Assembly (NCBI GenBank): GCA_030637805.1
Contig: DAOWFV010000158.1
Coordinates: forward strand, 1-11,344
Direction of reading: 5' to 3'
Source of the DNA: Acidobacteriota bacterium
GTDB lineage: Bacteria; Acidobacteriota; Thermoanaerobaculia; Thermoanaerobaculales; Sulfomarinibacteraceae
Length of the DNA: 11,344 nt
Part shown: positions 1-6,586 of the stretch, one piece after another
How positions within the stretch are numbered: the stretch's first letter is position 1
Layout of the letters: every line of letters begins with the position of its first letter
Notes under the pieces: model-generated
The model's input: the letters and a program-made list of their open reading frames with translations, nothing else
Database searches by the model: none
What the model was told of the DNA's origin: nothing
Program-made: the position numbers and the translations under genes

Positions 1-150
1 GTCGTCCAGCTTGCCGTCGCCGACTGACACCACCTCGGCCTCTTGGGGCTTCTCCTTGGCGGTATCCGGAATAATGATGCCTCCATGCACCTCTTCTTCT
101 GCCTCGGTGCGCTTCAGGAGGACGCGGTCGCCCAGGGGTTTCACCTTCAT
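1..150 (-). CDS. groES: Co-chaperonin GroES, N-terminal part (runs off the left edge)
   Basis: The minus strand from the ATG at 150-148 reads MKVKPLGDRVLLKR, followed by GGIIIPDTAKEKPQ and a VVSVGDG segment. This is the classic start of the 10-kDa chaperonin, including the mobile-loop region that contacts GroEL. Only the first 50 residues of roughly 95-100 lie in the window; the rest, and presumably groEL, lie to the left. The start is supported by a strong ribosome binding site (AAAGGAGAG on the minus strand, about 155-163). GroES caps the GroEL folding chamber in the cytoplasm. Regulation is unusually clear: a sigma-70-type promoter and a CIRCE operator lie within 100 bases upstream, so HrcA-repressed heat-shock control is expected. 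Confidence 0.96.
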   Translation of the reverse strand, partial: MKVKPLGDRVLLKRTEAEEEVHGGIIIPDTAKEKPQEAEVVSVGDGKLDD

Positions 151-182
151 CTGACTCTCTCCTTTCGAGTTATCTCTGGTTT

Positions 183-209
183 TTGGCACTCGAGTCACGC
201 GAGTGCTAA
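183..209 (-). promoter_or_regulatory. CIRCE operator (HrcA binding site) of groES
   Basis: An inverted repeat TTGGCACTC-N9-GAGTGCTAA (plus strand) differs from the consensus TTAGCACTC-N9-GAGTGCTAA at one base (G at 185). The nine-base spacer is exactly the canonical length. It sits directly after the -10 hexamer of the groES promoter and covers the expected transcription start, the usual position for HrcA repression. An hrcA gene is not in this window; its presence elsewhere in the genome is inferred. Confidence 0.95.
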
Positions 210-212
210 AGG

Positions 213-241
213 AATATAGTGGTCATCGGGGTGATTGTCAA
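213..241 (-). promoter_or_regulatory. groES promoter, sigma-70 type
   Basis: On the minus strand a perfect -35 TTGACA (241-236) is followed after 17 bases by the -10 TATATT (218-213). This is close to the ideal housekeeping promoter, and it reads into the CIRCE element and groES. The expected start of transcription is about base 206, inside CIRCE. No sigma-32-type heat-shock promoter was noticed, which fits HrcA/CIRCE being the main control. Confidence 0.9.
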
Positions 242-497
242 CCCCCTTTTCTTGATTTCTGATGAAATGTCGCTCAGATCTCCTCACTCGCCCTAAATAG
301 GAACTTCTTAGTGAAGTTCGCTAAGATTTCTCAGCGGTCGTGAGTTATCCCTCGGGCCAGCCAATGAGGCCGCGGCGAGCGATCCGGACGACTCGGATCG
401 GCTGTCGGCCAGATGAGGCCTCCCAGTCTCGCCGGGGGTAATAATCCTGTAGGAAACCGGGGCGGGTAGGGTATCTTTGCTGCGAATGGAGGATGCT
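242..497. other. Divergent intergenic region between groES and the M3 peptidase gene
   Basis: Together with the groES control elements, this is about 350 bases without a gene between two divergent genes. I see no credible small open frame with a ribosome binding site. It holds a short palindrome at 301-319 and presumably the promoter of the downstream peptidase gene. No convincing -35/-10 pair for that gene could be picked out; TAATAAT at about 450-456 is the only -10-like stretch and lacks a -35 partner. Confidence 0.6.
301..325. repeat. Small palindrome with a competing inverted repeat
   Basis: GAACTTC (301-307) and GAAGTTC (313-319) form a perfect 7-bp inverted repeat around a five-base loop. 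Overlapping it, CTTAG (307-311) and CTAAG (321-325) form an alternative pairing. It lies about 180 bases upstream of the peptidase start. It could be an operator or a transcript hairpin. It has no T-run, so it is not a typical intrinsic terminator. Confidence 0.45.
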
Positions 498-2417
498 ATG
501 ACCGGACGAGTTCTCCTCGTGTGCCTGTTGACGTCCGCCGTCGCAACGGCGGGGACCCTCGACGATCTGCCCCAGTTCACTCCCGACGCAAACGCCGAGC
601 GAGCTTCGATTCCGGAGGTCTTCAGGTGGGACCTGACCGCCTTGTTTCCCTCCGATGATGCGTGGTCCGATGCCTTCTCGGCCGCCGGCGAGAGTCTGTC
701 AGGCCTGGCGCGCCACCACGGCGGGCTGAACGATCCGGCCATCCTGGCCGACTACATGGCAACCTACTTCCGGCTCGAGGTGGAGGCGAATCGGCTGTCC
801 CTGTACGCCAGCCTGCAGCGCGACGGCAACACCACCAACCAGGAGTTCATTGCCCGTCACCAGAGCGCCCTCGAGCTCACAAATCGGCTGATGGACGAGG
901 GCTCGGTGCTTCGGGAGGCCGTGCTGGGCTACGACGCGGAGGAGCTCGCCGAGGCCTATCGCGAGGCGACCGAGCTGGCGACCTTCCGCCCGTGGATCGA
1001 GGGACTGAGGCGGCGTGCCGACCGGGTGCTCGATCCGGAGGCTGAGAGGGTTCTGTCGCTCGCCGGCGACAACCTGTGGGCGGCGATCGACCTCAATGAG
1101 CTGCCGTCACCGCTCGAGACCACCTTTGGAGCCCTGGTTTCGGAGATGCCGCTGCCGATGATCGTCGACCAATCCGGCGCCGAAGTCCAACTCACCTTCG
1201 CCAACTACGGTCGGATGCGCGGTTCGGCAGATCGTCGAGTGCGTCGCGATACGGTGGCGGGGATGTTCGCGACCTTGAGGGGCTTTGAGAACACCTTTGC
1301 GGCCACCCTTGGCGGCCAGATCGAGTTCAACGTCTTTCTCGCCCGTTCCCGCAAGTACGACACGGCCCTCGAGGCGTACCTCGACAAGGATGATCTCGAC
1401 CCTGCCGTCTACCACAACCTGATCCGAACCGTGCGCGCACACGCCCCCGCGCTGCACCGGTACATCGAGCTGCGCAAGAAGGCCATGGGATTGGATGAGG
1501 TCCACCTCTATGACCTCTACGTGCCCCTGGTGGCCGGGGTGGAGCGCGAGATCGACTACGCCGAGGGTGGCGGCCTGATCATCGATGCGCTGGAGCCGCT
1601 CGGCAGTGATTACGGTCGGCGGCTGGCCAAGGTCGTTGATCCCAGGAACGGCATGATCGACGTCTACCCCGCACGGACCAAGGACAGCGGCGCGTTCTCG
1701 GCCTCGGTTTACGGCGTCCGTCCCTACATCAAGATGAATTTCCAGAACCGCTACGACGATGTCTCGACGCTCGCGCACGAGCTCGGACACGCGCTCCACA
1801 GCGAGCTGTCCATGGAGAGTCAGCCCTACTTGACCTCGCGTTACGTGCCATTCCTGGCCGAGATCGCCTCAACCTGCAACGAGGTTCTTCTCTCCAAGCA
1901 CATGGTGGCCCTCGCCGGGTCCGAGGCCGAGCGCGCCTGGTACCTGTCGGAGCTGCTCGAGACCATTCGGACCACCCTTTATCGGCAGACTCTCTTCGCC
2001 GAGTTCGAGCTCCGGGCCCACCAGCTCGCCGAGAATTCTGAGCCGATCACGGCTGAACGGCTGAACGCGATCTACGAGCAACTGATCCGGGACTATTACG
2101 GGCCCGGTTACACCATCGACGTCAACGATCCCCTTGAGTGGGCCTACATTCCCCACTTTTATTACAAGTACTACGTGTTTACGTACGCTACCGGCCTCGC
2201 ATCTGGAATTGCCCTCGCCGAGAAGGTGGCATCGGGCGACCCCGCAGCCCGCGACGCCTACCTGGAGATGCTGCGGGGCGGCAACTCCAGACCGCCGCTG
2301 GAGCTTCTGAGGTCCGCGGGTGTCGACCTGACGAAACCGGATGCGATCACGGCCGCGCTCGAGCTCTTCGAGCGTACGGTTGCCGAACTCGAGGGGCTGT
2401 TGCTGGACCAAGAGTAA
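498..2417 (+). CDS. Exported oligoendopeptidase F-like zinc metallopeptidase (family M3)
   Basis: Predicted to hydrolyse short peptides with a single zinc ion. The 639-residue protein carries the M3 active site HELGH (about residues 427-431, nt 1776-1790), with a downstream glutamate in PFLAEI (about E455) placed as the third zinc ligand. Near the C-terminus, HFYYKYYVFTYATG (about 553-566) matches the tyrosine-rich substrate-side segment typical of PepF proteins. The N-terminal RWDLTALFPSDDAW is also typical of that family. Length is near the usual 600 residues. I chose the ATG at 498 because GGAGG at 488-492 is correctly spaced and the protein then begins with MTGRVLLVCLLTSAVATAG, a plausible signal peptide. 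Most PepF proteins are cytoplasmic, so a periplasmic or secreted form is notable. TTG 477 and ATG 486 are alternative in-frame starts. The next gene begins 58 bases downstream with no obvious terminator, so co-transcription is possible. Confidence 0.92.
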   Translation: MTGRVLLVCLLTSAVATAGTLDDLPQFTPDANAERASIPEVFRWDLTALFPSDDAWSDAFSAAGESLSGLARHHGGLNDPAILADYMATYFRLEVEANRLSLYASLQRDGNTTNQEFIARHQSALELTNRLMDEGSVLREAVLGYDAEELAEAYREATELATFRPWIEGLRRRADRVLDPEAERVLSLAGDNLWAAIDLNELPSPLETTFGALVSEMPLPMIVDQSGAEVQLTFANYGRMRGSADRRVRRDTVAGMFATLRGFENTFAATLGGQIEFNVFLARSRKYDTALEAYLDKDDLDPAVYHNLIRTVRAHAPALHRYIELRKKAMGLDEVHLYDLYVPLVAGVEREIDYAEGGGLIIDALEPLGSDYGRRLAKVVDPRNGMIDVYPARTKDSGAFSASVYGVRPYIKMNFQNRYDDVSTLAHELGHALHSELSMESQPYLTSRYVPFLAEIASTCNEVLLSKHMVALAGSEAERAWYLSELLETIRTTLYRQTLFAEFELRAHQLAENSEPITAERLNAIYEQLIRDYYGPGYTIDVNDPLEWAYIPHFYYKYYVFTYATGLASGIALAEKVASGDPAARDAYLEMLRGGNSRPPLELLRSAGVDLTKPDAITAALELFERTVAELEGLLLDQE

Positions 2418-2475
2418 TCCGTGTGAGTCCAGGCTTGATTGTCTTGCCGGTGCTGAAGCGTTAGGGTAGGCCACT

Positions 2476-5400
2476 GTGAAGATGCCCGGCCAGCAACCAC
2501 CTGGAGGCCCCGGCGACGAGCCGCGCAGCGAGGCAATGCGCGGCCATGTGGCCGACGCCGTTTTCAGTATCCGTCCAGGGGAAGGGGCGCTGGCCTGGCT
2601 CTTCTTCTTCGCCTTCCTGGTGCTCACCACCGTTCACTTTGCGGCCAAGAGCGTCCGCCAGGCCTCCTTCATCGACGCACTCGGGGCGGAGAACCTGCCC
2701 TGGGTGTACCTCGCCGTTGCCCTGGTCTCGTTTCCAGTGCTGGTCTTGTACTCACGGCTGGCCGCCCGCTTCCGGGTGGCCATGCTGATGCTCGCATTCA
2801 CTTTGATCCATATCGCCGCGCTGGTGGCTTTCTTTCTGCTCTTTGCCACCGGCCGTGACTGGGTAGCGGTTCTCTACTACGTGTGGTTGGGCATGGCCTT
2901 TGCGATTGCGGTGTCCCAGTACTGGACCTACGCCAACCAGGTCTTCGACCCCCGCCAGGCGCGGCGGCTCTTTGCATTCATCGGCGCCGGCGGCCTGTTG
3001 GGGGCGACCCTCGGTGGGTTCCTGGCCGTGGCGGTCACCCGGTTCGCGGGGACCCGCTTCACCCTGCTCGCGGCGGCGTCGCTGTTGCTGCTGGTACCGC
3101 TGCTGGTGGTCCTGATCGAGCGATCTCGCGGCAAGGCGCCCGACGCCCTCCGGCGGCGACACGGCGCCCGGCATGAAGAGGCGCGCGGCGGCCTCCGGAC
3201 CCTGCGCGGATCCCGACTCCTGGCACTCATCGGCATGCTGATGCTGGCCACAGTGATGGTGGGACAGCTCGTTCAGTGGCAGTTCTACTATCTGGTAGAG
3301 AAGAACACCGAGATTCTCGACGAGCGCACATCGGTCATCGGGCTGGCCTTCATCCTCATGGGCTTCATCGGGTTCATCTTCCAACTGGTCTTCACCCAGC
3401 GAATCCACAAGACTCTCGGGGTCGGTGTGGGGATGCGGGTTCTCCCGGGAGCGGTGGCAGCCGCCCAACTGGCAGTAGTCCTCGCGATCATCGCCGGATC
3501 CGGAGCGATTTACCCGTTGGTGTGGGTTCTCCTGCTGACGGAAACGAGCCTCCGCCACTCGCTGGAGCAGGCGACCCGCGAGCTGCTTTTCCTGCCGGTG
3601 GCCGAGAAGCTGAGGGTCCGGGCAAAGGCCTTCATCGACGTCTTCGTTCAGCGATTCGCCAAGGGTGCGGCGGCCATCCTCATTCTGCCCGTGACCTTCA
3701 AGGTGCTTCCCGCGGCCTACGTCAGCGGGCTGACGCTGGTCCTGGCGGCGGGCTGGCTGGTGCTGACGACCCGGGTTCGCCGGGAGTACGTGACAGCCTA
3801 TCGCGAGGGCTTGAAGTCGGGGACGATTCAGCCCGACGCCGCCATCGATCCCGGCGATGTGACTACCGTAACCACGCTGGTGCAGTCCCTCGGGAGCTCG
3901 GATCCGCGTCAGGTGCTCCACAGCCTCGACCTGCTTGCGGCCAGCGGCGAGGGACGGCTTGTGACCCCGCTCCTGCTCCACCACGAAAGTGCGGAGGTGC
4001 GCAGCAAAACCCTCGAGATCCTCGCGGAGGCCGGGCGCAAGGACGTGGTGCCTTTGGTGGAACGTGCTCTGACCGATGGCGATGCCGGGGTTCGTACCGG
4101 GGCCATCCGAACGCTTGCTCGACTGCGCGGCGAGAAGGCCGCCGAGCTGATGTTGGAACACCTCGACGACGAGGATCACCGCCTCCGGGCCTCGGCTGTG
4201 GCGAGCCTGCTCGGCGGCGCCGATCCCGAGGGTGCTCAGAGGGCGGACGTCGTGCTCATGGAGCTGGTGGCCGATGACGATCCCGAGGTAAGGGCAGAGA
4301 CCGCTCGCGCCCTTGGTCATGTCGGGGACCCGGTGGCCAGCGACGTTTTGGTGCAGCAGCTCTACGACCGCGAGCTGAGTGTGGTGCGGGCGGCCATCGG
4401 CGCCGTTTGCCAGCGCGTCGAGCGTGACGGGCCCAACCCCCTCTACGCCACGATCCTCATCGCGCAGATGGGAAACCGGCGTCTCAAACACGAGGCGCGC
4501 GAGGCGTTGGTGGCACAGGGTGAGCGAGTACTGGAGTCGCTGCTGCTCTTCATGAACTCAGCGGACGAGCAGATCTGGGTGCGGCGCGCGGTTCCGAAGA
4601 CCATTGCCCTGATCGGTTCCCAGCGTGCAGCAGACGCCCTGCTGACGAGCCTCGATTCCACCGACCGCGTCCTTCGAAGCAAGATCATCGAGGCCCTGGT
4701 CTACCTCAGGACCCGCGACGAGAAAATCAAGGTGGGTCGCCGTTTGATCTCCCGCCAGCTCAGCGGGGAAGCCGCGCGCTACCTGCGATTGCTCGCCGAT
4801 CTTTGGGCGGTGTCCTCCCTCCACGAGGCGCGCCTCGACGGCCCGCTGGCGGTGTGGAAGGTCGACGGCCGGGTGCCCACCCTGCCGCAGCAACTGCTCG
4901 CCCAACGAATGGCAACCTCGGTAGGCAACATCTTCGGCCTGCTCGAGCTCATCGAAAATCCCGAGGACATTCGCGCCGCGCAGCGCAGCTTGCTCAGCGG
5001 TCAGACCCATCTCCGCGCACGGTCCCTCGAGTACCTCGACAACACCCTGAGCGGCTCGATTCGCCGCGACCTCTTCGCGGTGATCGACGACGCGCCGCCT
5101 GAGGACAAGCTGCGACGGTCGCAAACGATCTTCGACATCCACGTGCAGCCGCCGGAGGAGACCCTCGAGCGATTGATCGGCATCGACCCGAAGGTCGATC
5201 CGAGCGCGATCGGGATCATCCTCGCGGCCCTGCACAGCGTGTGGGTCGAGGAGATCACCTCGCTGTATCCCCTGGCGCGCTCGATGGCGGAGGAGGCGGA
5301 GGATCCGCTGGTGCGGGAGACCGCCGCCTGGGTGACCAAGCGGGTGGAAGGTGGGACGCATACGCGGGGCGTGCTCGCGACGGGAGGAGAAAGCCACATG

Positions 5401-5826
5401 GCCCCCATGGCACATATCGAGATGATGGTATTCCTGCAGGGAGTTGACCTCTTCGCTCACTGCAACGCCGAGCAGGTGCTGCGGCTGGCGGCGATCGCCC
5501 GGGAGCAGACCTACGACAAGAATGAGGTCGTCTTCAGCAAGGACGACCCGGCTGACGGGCTCTACTGCGTGGTGGAGGGCAAGGTGCGTCTGGACGCCGG
5601 TGGTGAGGTGGGAGCGGTCGTTGGCTCCAGTGGTCGCTTCGGGGTCCTTGACATTCTCAGCGGCCGACCTCGCTCCGGCGATGCGGTGACCCTCACCGAC
5701 ACCCGCCTCTTGACCATCGAGGCGGAGGATTTCTACGACCTCCTCTCCAACAACATCGAGATCGTCAAGGCCCTCTTCCACACCGTGGTCGCGCTCGGTG
5801 AGGACTCGGACGAGAGACTTCTCTAG
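2476..5826 (+). CDS. ATP/ADP-translocase (NTT/MFS)-like membrane protein fused to HEAT repeats and a cNMP-binding-like domain
   Basis: This 1116-residue protein has three parts. Residues about 38-430 are a polytopic membrane domain of roughly 11-12 hydrophobic segments, beginning with ALAWLFFFAFLVLTTVHF. Its layout (for example LPWVYLAVALVSF after the first helix) resembles nucleotide transporters of the NTT/TlcA type within the MFS-like superfamily. Residues about 456-760 are HEAT-like repeats (units such as DPEVRAETARALGHVGD), followed by more helical sequence. Residues about 975-1110 form a cyclic-nucleotide-binding fold, with VVEGKVRLDAGG and FGVLDILSGRPRSGD as the beta-roll and phosphate-binding cassette. 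In that cassette the usual glutamate after FG is valine (V1057) while the arginine (R1066) is kept, so cNMP binding is doubtful or altered. Transport substrate is unknown; adenine nucleotide exchange is only a family-based possibility. The start is GTG 2476 or ATG 2482; the upstream AGGG/TAGG sites are weak. It may be co-transcribed with the peptidase gene. Confidence 0.85.
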   Translation: MKMPGQQPPGGPGDEPRSEAMRGHVADAVFSIRPGEGALAWLFFFAFLVLTTVHFAAKSVRQASFIDALGAENLPWVYLAVALVSFPVLVLYSRLAARFRVAMLMLAFTLIHIAALVAFFLLFATGRDWVAVLYYVWLGMAFAIAVSQYWTYANQVFDPRQARRLFAFIGAGGLLGATLGGFLAVAVTRFAGTRFTLLAAASLLLLVPLLVVLIERSRGKAPDALRRRHGARHEEARGGLRTLRGSRLLALIGMLMLATVMVGQLVQWQFYYLVEKNTEILDERTSVIGLAFILMGFIGFIFQLVFTQRIHKTLGVGVGMRVLPGAVAAAQLAVVLAIIAGSGAIYPLVWVLLLTETSLRHSLEQATRELLFLPVAEKLRVRAKAFIDVFVQRFAKGAAAILILPVTFKVLPAAYVSGLTLVLAAGWLVLTTRVRREYVTAYREGLKSGTIQPDAAIDPGDVTTVTTLVQSLGSSDPRQVLHSLDLLAASGEGRLVTPLLLHHESAEVRSKTLEILAEAGRKDVVPLVERALTDGDAGVRTGAIRTLARLRGEKAAELMLEHLDDEDHRLRASAVASLLGGADPEGAQRADVVLMELVADDDPEVRAETARALGHVGDPVASDVLVQQLYDRELSVVRAAIGAVCQRVERDGPNPLYATILIAQMGNRRLKHEAREALVAQGERVLESLLLFMNSADEQIWVRRAVPKTIALIGSQRAADALLTSLDSTDRVLRSKIIEALVYLRTRDEKIKVGRRLISRQLSGEAARYLRLLADLWAVSSLHEARLDGPLAVWKVDGRVPTLPQQLLAQRMATSVGNIFGLLELIENPEDIRAAQRSLLSGQTHLRARSLEYLDNTLSGSIRRDLFAVIDDAPPEDKLRRSQTIFDIHVQPPEETLERLIGIDPKVDPSAIGIILAALHSVWVEEITSLYPLARSMAEEAEDPLVRETAAWVTKRVEGGTHTRGVLATGGESHMAPMAHIEMMVFLQGVDLFAHCNAEQVLRLAAIAREQTYDKNEVVFSKDDPADGLYCVVEGKVRLDAGGEVGAVVGSSGRFGVLDILSGRPRSGDAVTLTDTRLLTIEAEDFYDLLSNNIEIVKALFHTVVALGEDSDERLL

Positions 5827-5828
5827 GG

Positions 5829-5861
5829 AATTTCGGATTTCGAATTTCGGATTTCGAATTT
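5829..5861. repeat. Tandem repeat, unit AATTTCGGATTTCG (about 2.4 copies)
   Basis: AATTTCGGATTTCG at 5829-5842 is repeated exactly at 5843-5856 and followed by AATTT at 5857-5861. The repeat starts three bases after the stop codon of the preceding gene and is strikingly AT-rich against its surroundings. In my memory, repeats of this type (translating on the minus strand to NSKSEIRNPK-like peptides) are frequent in intergenic DNA of several environmental lineages; that recollection was not checked. Confidence 0.9.
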
Positions 5862-5926
5862 ATCGACGCGCGGAAACGGCCACGATAATGGTGCCTGCTG
5901 CCCGCGTTTGGGCGCAACCGCAGAAC

Positions 5927-5970
5927 TGTCATCCTGAGCGAAGCGCCCCGGGCGCGAAGTCGAAGGATCC
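5927..5970. repeat. Dispersed intergenic repeat of the TGTCATCCTGAGCGAAGC type
   Basis: TGTCATCCTGAGCGAAGCG (5927-5945) is followed by a GC-rich centre and GCGAAGTCGAAGGATCC (5954-5970). This strongly resembles a small intergenic repeat I recognise from many environmental genomes, in which TCATCCTGAGC and GAAGGATC form the two ends. The ends are partly complementary (ATCCT against AGGAT), so it can form an imperfect stem. Other copies would be expected elsewhere in the same genome; none is visible in this window. Confidence 0.7.
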
Positions 5971-6015
5971 CCCGAAGTAGGAGAGGGCTGACAGCAAGGG
6001 CGCGCTCGTTCGGAG

Positions 6016-6073
6016 GTGCCTGGCATCCCGATATGACGTTGTCCTCAACGTCATGGCGGCGTGCCTGGCATCC
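6016..6073. repeat. Perfect hairpin enclosed by 13-bp direct repeats
   Basis: GTGCCTGGCATCC occurs at 6016-6028 and again at 6061-6073, 45 bases apart. Between the copies, ATGACGTT (6033-6040) and AACGTCAT (6047-6054) form a perfect 8-bp stem with a six-base loop. There is no T-run after the stem, so it is not a standard terminator. The arrangement could be a small repeat unit, an RNA structural element or an insertion scar; function is unknown. Confidence 0.7.
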
Positions 6074-6274
6074 TCTCGGGCAGACCGGCGACAGAAGGTC
6101 GCGTTGAAGTCGGTAGCGCCATTCTGGACCACTATCACGGACGTGGACGCCGACACGGGCGCGGGCCGGAGACGGCACGCCGCGCCGCGGTACCGCTTGC
6201 CGCGCCTGGACTTTTCAATGGTTGCTCAAGCGAGGTATGGTGCCTTTGTACGGATGGAAGGGAGGCCTCTCCTC

Positions 6275-6478
6275 ATGCAACGACCTGATCCAATCCGCTG
6301 CACCTACTGCGAAGCAATCTCGGTGTGGTCCGCCGAGCAAACCGACCGCACCATGATTGGCGAGGTTCACACCTGCCCCTCCTGCGGGCAGGACACACAC
6401 ACCTGTGACGACGGCAAAGCCCATCAGCTCGAGGGCAGCGCGAGCATGCTGTGGGTGGCTGCCGAGCCGCTTTATTAG
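6275..6478 (+). CDS. Small zinc-ribbon protein, hypothetical
   Basis: A 67-residue protein begins at the ATG at 6275, nine bases after the ribosome binding site AAGGGAGG (6258-6265). It contains CTYC (about residues 9-12) and CPSC (about 34-37), plus a further Cys in GQDTHTC. The two CxxC knuckles 21 residues apart are a zinc-ribbon pattern. Such proteins often bind nucleic acid or a protein partner, but no family was recognised and no function is assigned. The reading frame stays open upstream to about 6053, but that part runs through repeat DNA and has no ribosome binding site. It stands alone between repeat-rich stretches, with a weak possible promoter at 6212-6241 (TTTTCA-18-TATGGT). Confidence 0.65.
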   Translation: MQRPDPIRCTYCEAISVWSAEQTDRTMIGEVHTCPSCGQDTHTCDDGKAHQLEGSASMLWVAAEPLY

Positions 6479-6480
6479 AA

Positions 6481-6580
6481 GCTTTCAGCCATCAGCAATC
6501 AGCCTTCAGCTTTCGGCTTTCAGTTTTCAGCTGTCGCTGTTTGTGCTCTTGCTGACTGCTGATTGCTGACTTCTGACCGC
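6481..6580. repeat. TCAGC-rich imperfect inverted repeat between convergent genes
   Basis: The left half is made of irregular TTTCAGC/ATCAGC units and the right half of GCTGA/CTGACC units. TCAGCAATCAGC (6492-6503) is exactly complementary to GCTGATTGCTGA (6558-6569), and pairing continues imperfectly to about 6481 and 6580. The element fills the gap between the stop codons of the plus-strand gene ending at 6478 and the minus-strand gene ending at 6587. It could therefore act as a shared hairpin terminator, although a clear T-run is missing. Similar TCAGC-type simple repeats are, as far as I recall, common in intergenic DNA of other GC-rich bacteria. Confidence 0.75.
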
Positions 6581-6586
6581 TGACCG

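Larger units (their letters stand above)
5827..6274. other. Gene-free, repeat-bearing intergenic region
   Basis: About 450 bases follow the transporter-like gene without a credible coding sequence; open frames on both strands lack ribosome binding sites and recognisable protein features. The stretch holds a 14-bp tandem repeat (5829-5861), a TGTCATCCTGAGCGAAGC-type element (5927-5970), and a hairpin between two direct repeats (6016-6073). A weak promoter-like pair TTTTCA-18-TATGGT (6212-6241) sits just ahead of the small zinc-ribbon gene. No intrinsic terminator with a T-run was seen after the stop at 5826. Confidence 0.6.

Noticed and set aside
477..497. TTG 477 or ATG 486 as the peptidase start
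   Set aside because: GGAGG at 488-492 is correctly placed only for the ATG at 498, and only that start gives a clean signal peptide at the N-terminus.
308..742. 144-codon minus-strand frame over the peptidase 5' end
   Set aside because: It overlaps the signal peptide and conserved N-terminus of the M3 peptidase and has no family resemblance.
2418..2475. Intrinsic terminator between the peptidase and transporter-like genes
   Set aside because: No stable hairpin followed by a T-run is present in the 58-base gap.
2752..4491. 579-codon open frame on the minus strand inside the transporter-HEAT gene
   Set aside because: It lies opposite well-formed membrane helices and HEAT repeats and has low-complexity composition; it is a GC-driven shadow.
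4558..5781. 407-codon open frame on the minus strand opposite the cNMP-binding part
   Set aside because: The plus-strand frame carries the recognisable cassette FGVLDILSGRPRSGD and runs unbroken into it from the HEAT repeats; the antisense frame shows no domain.
6053..6274. N-terminal extension of the small zinc-ribbon protein
   Set aside because: The extension runs through the hairpin and direct-repeat region, lacks a ribosome binding site and is Arg/Ala-rich without motifs; the ATG at 6275 has a good AAGGGAGG.
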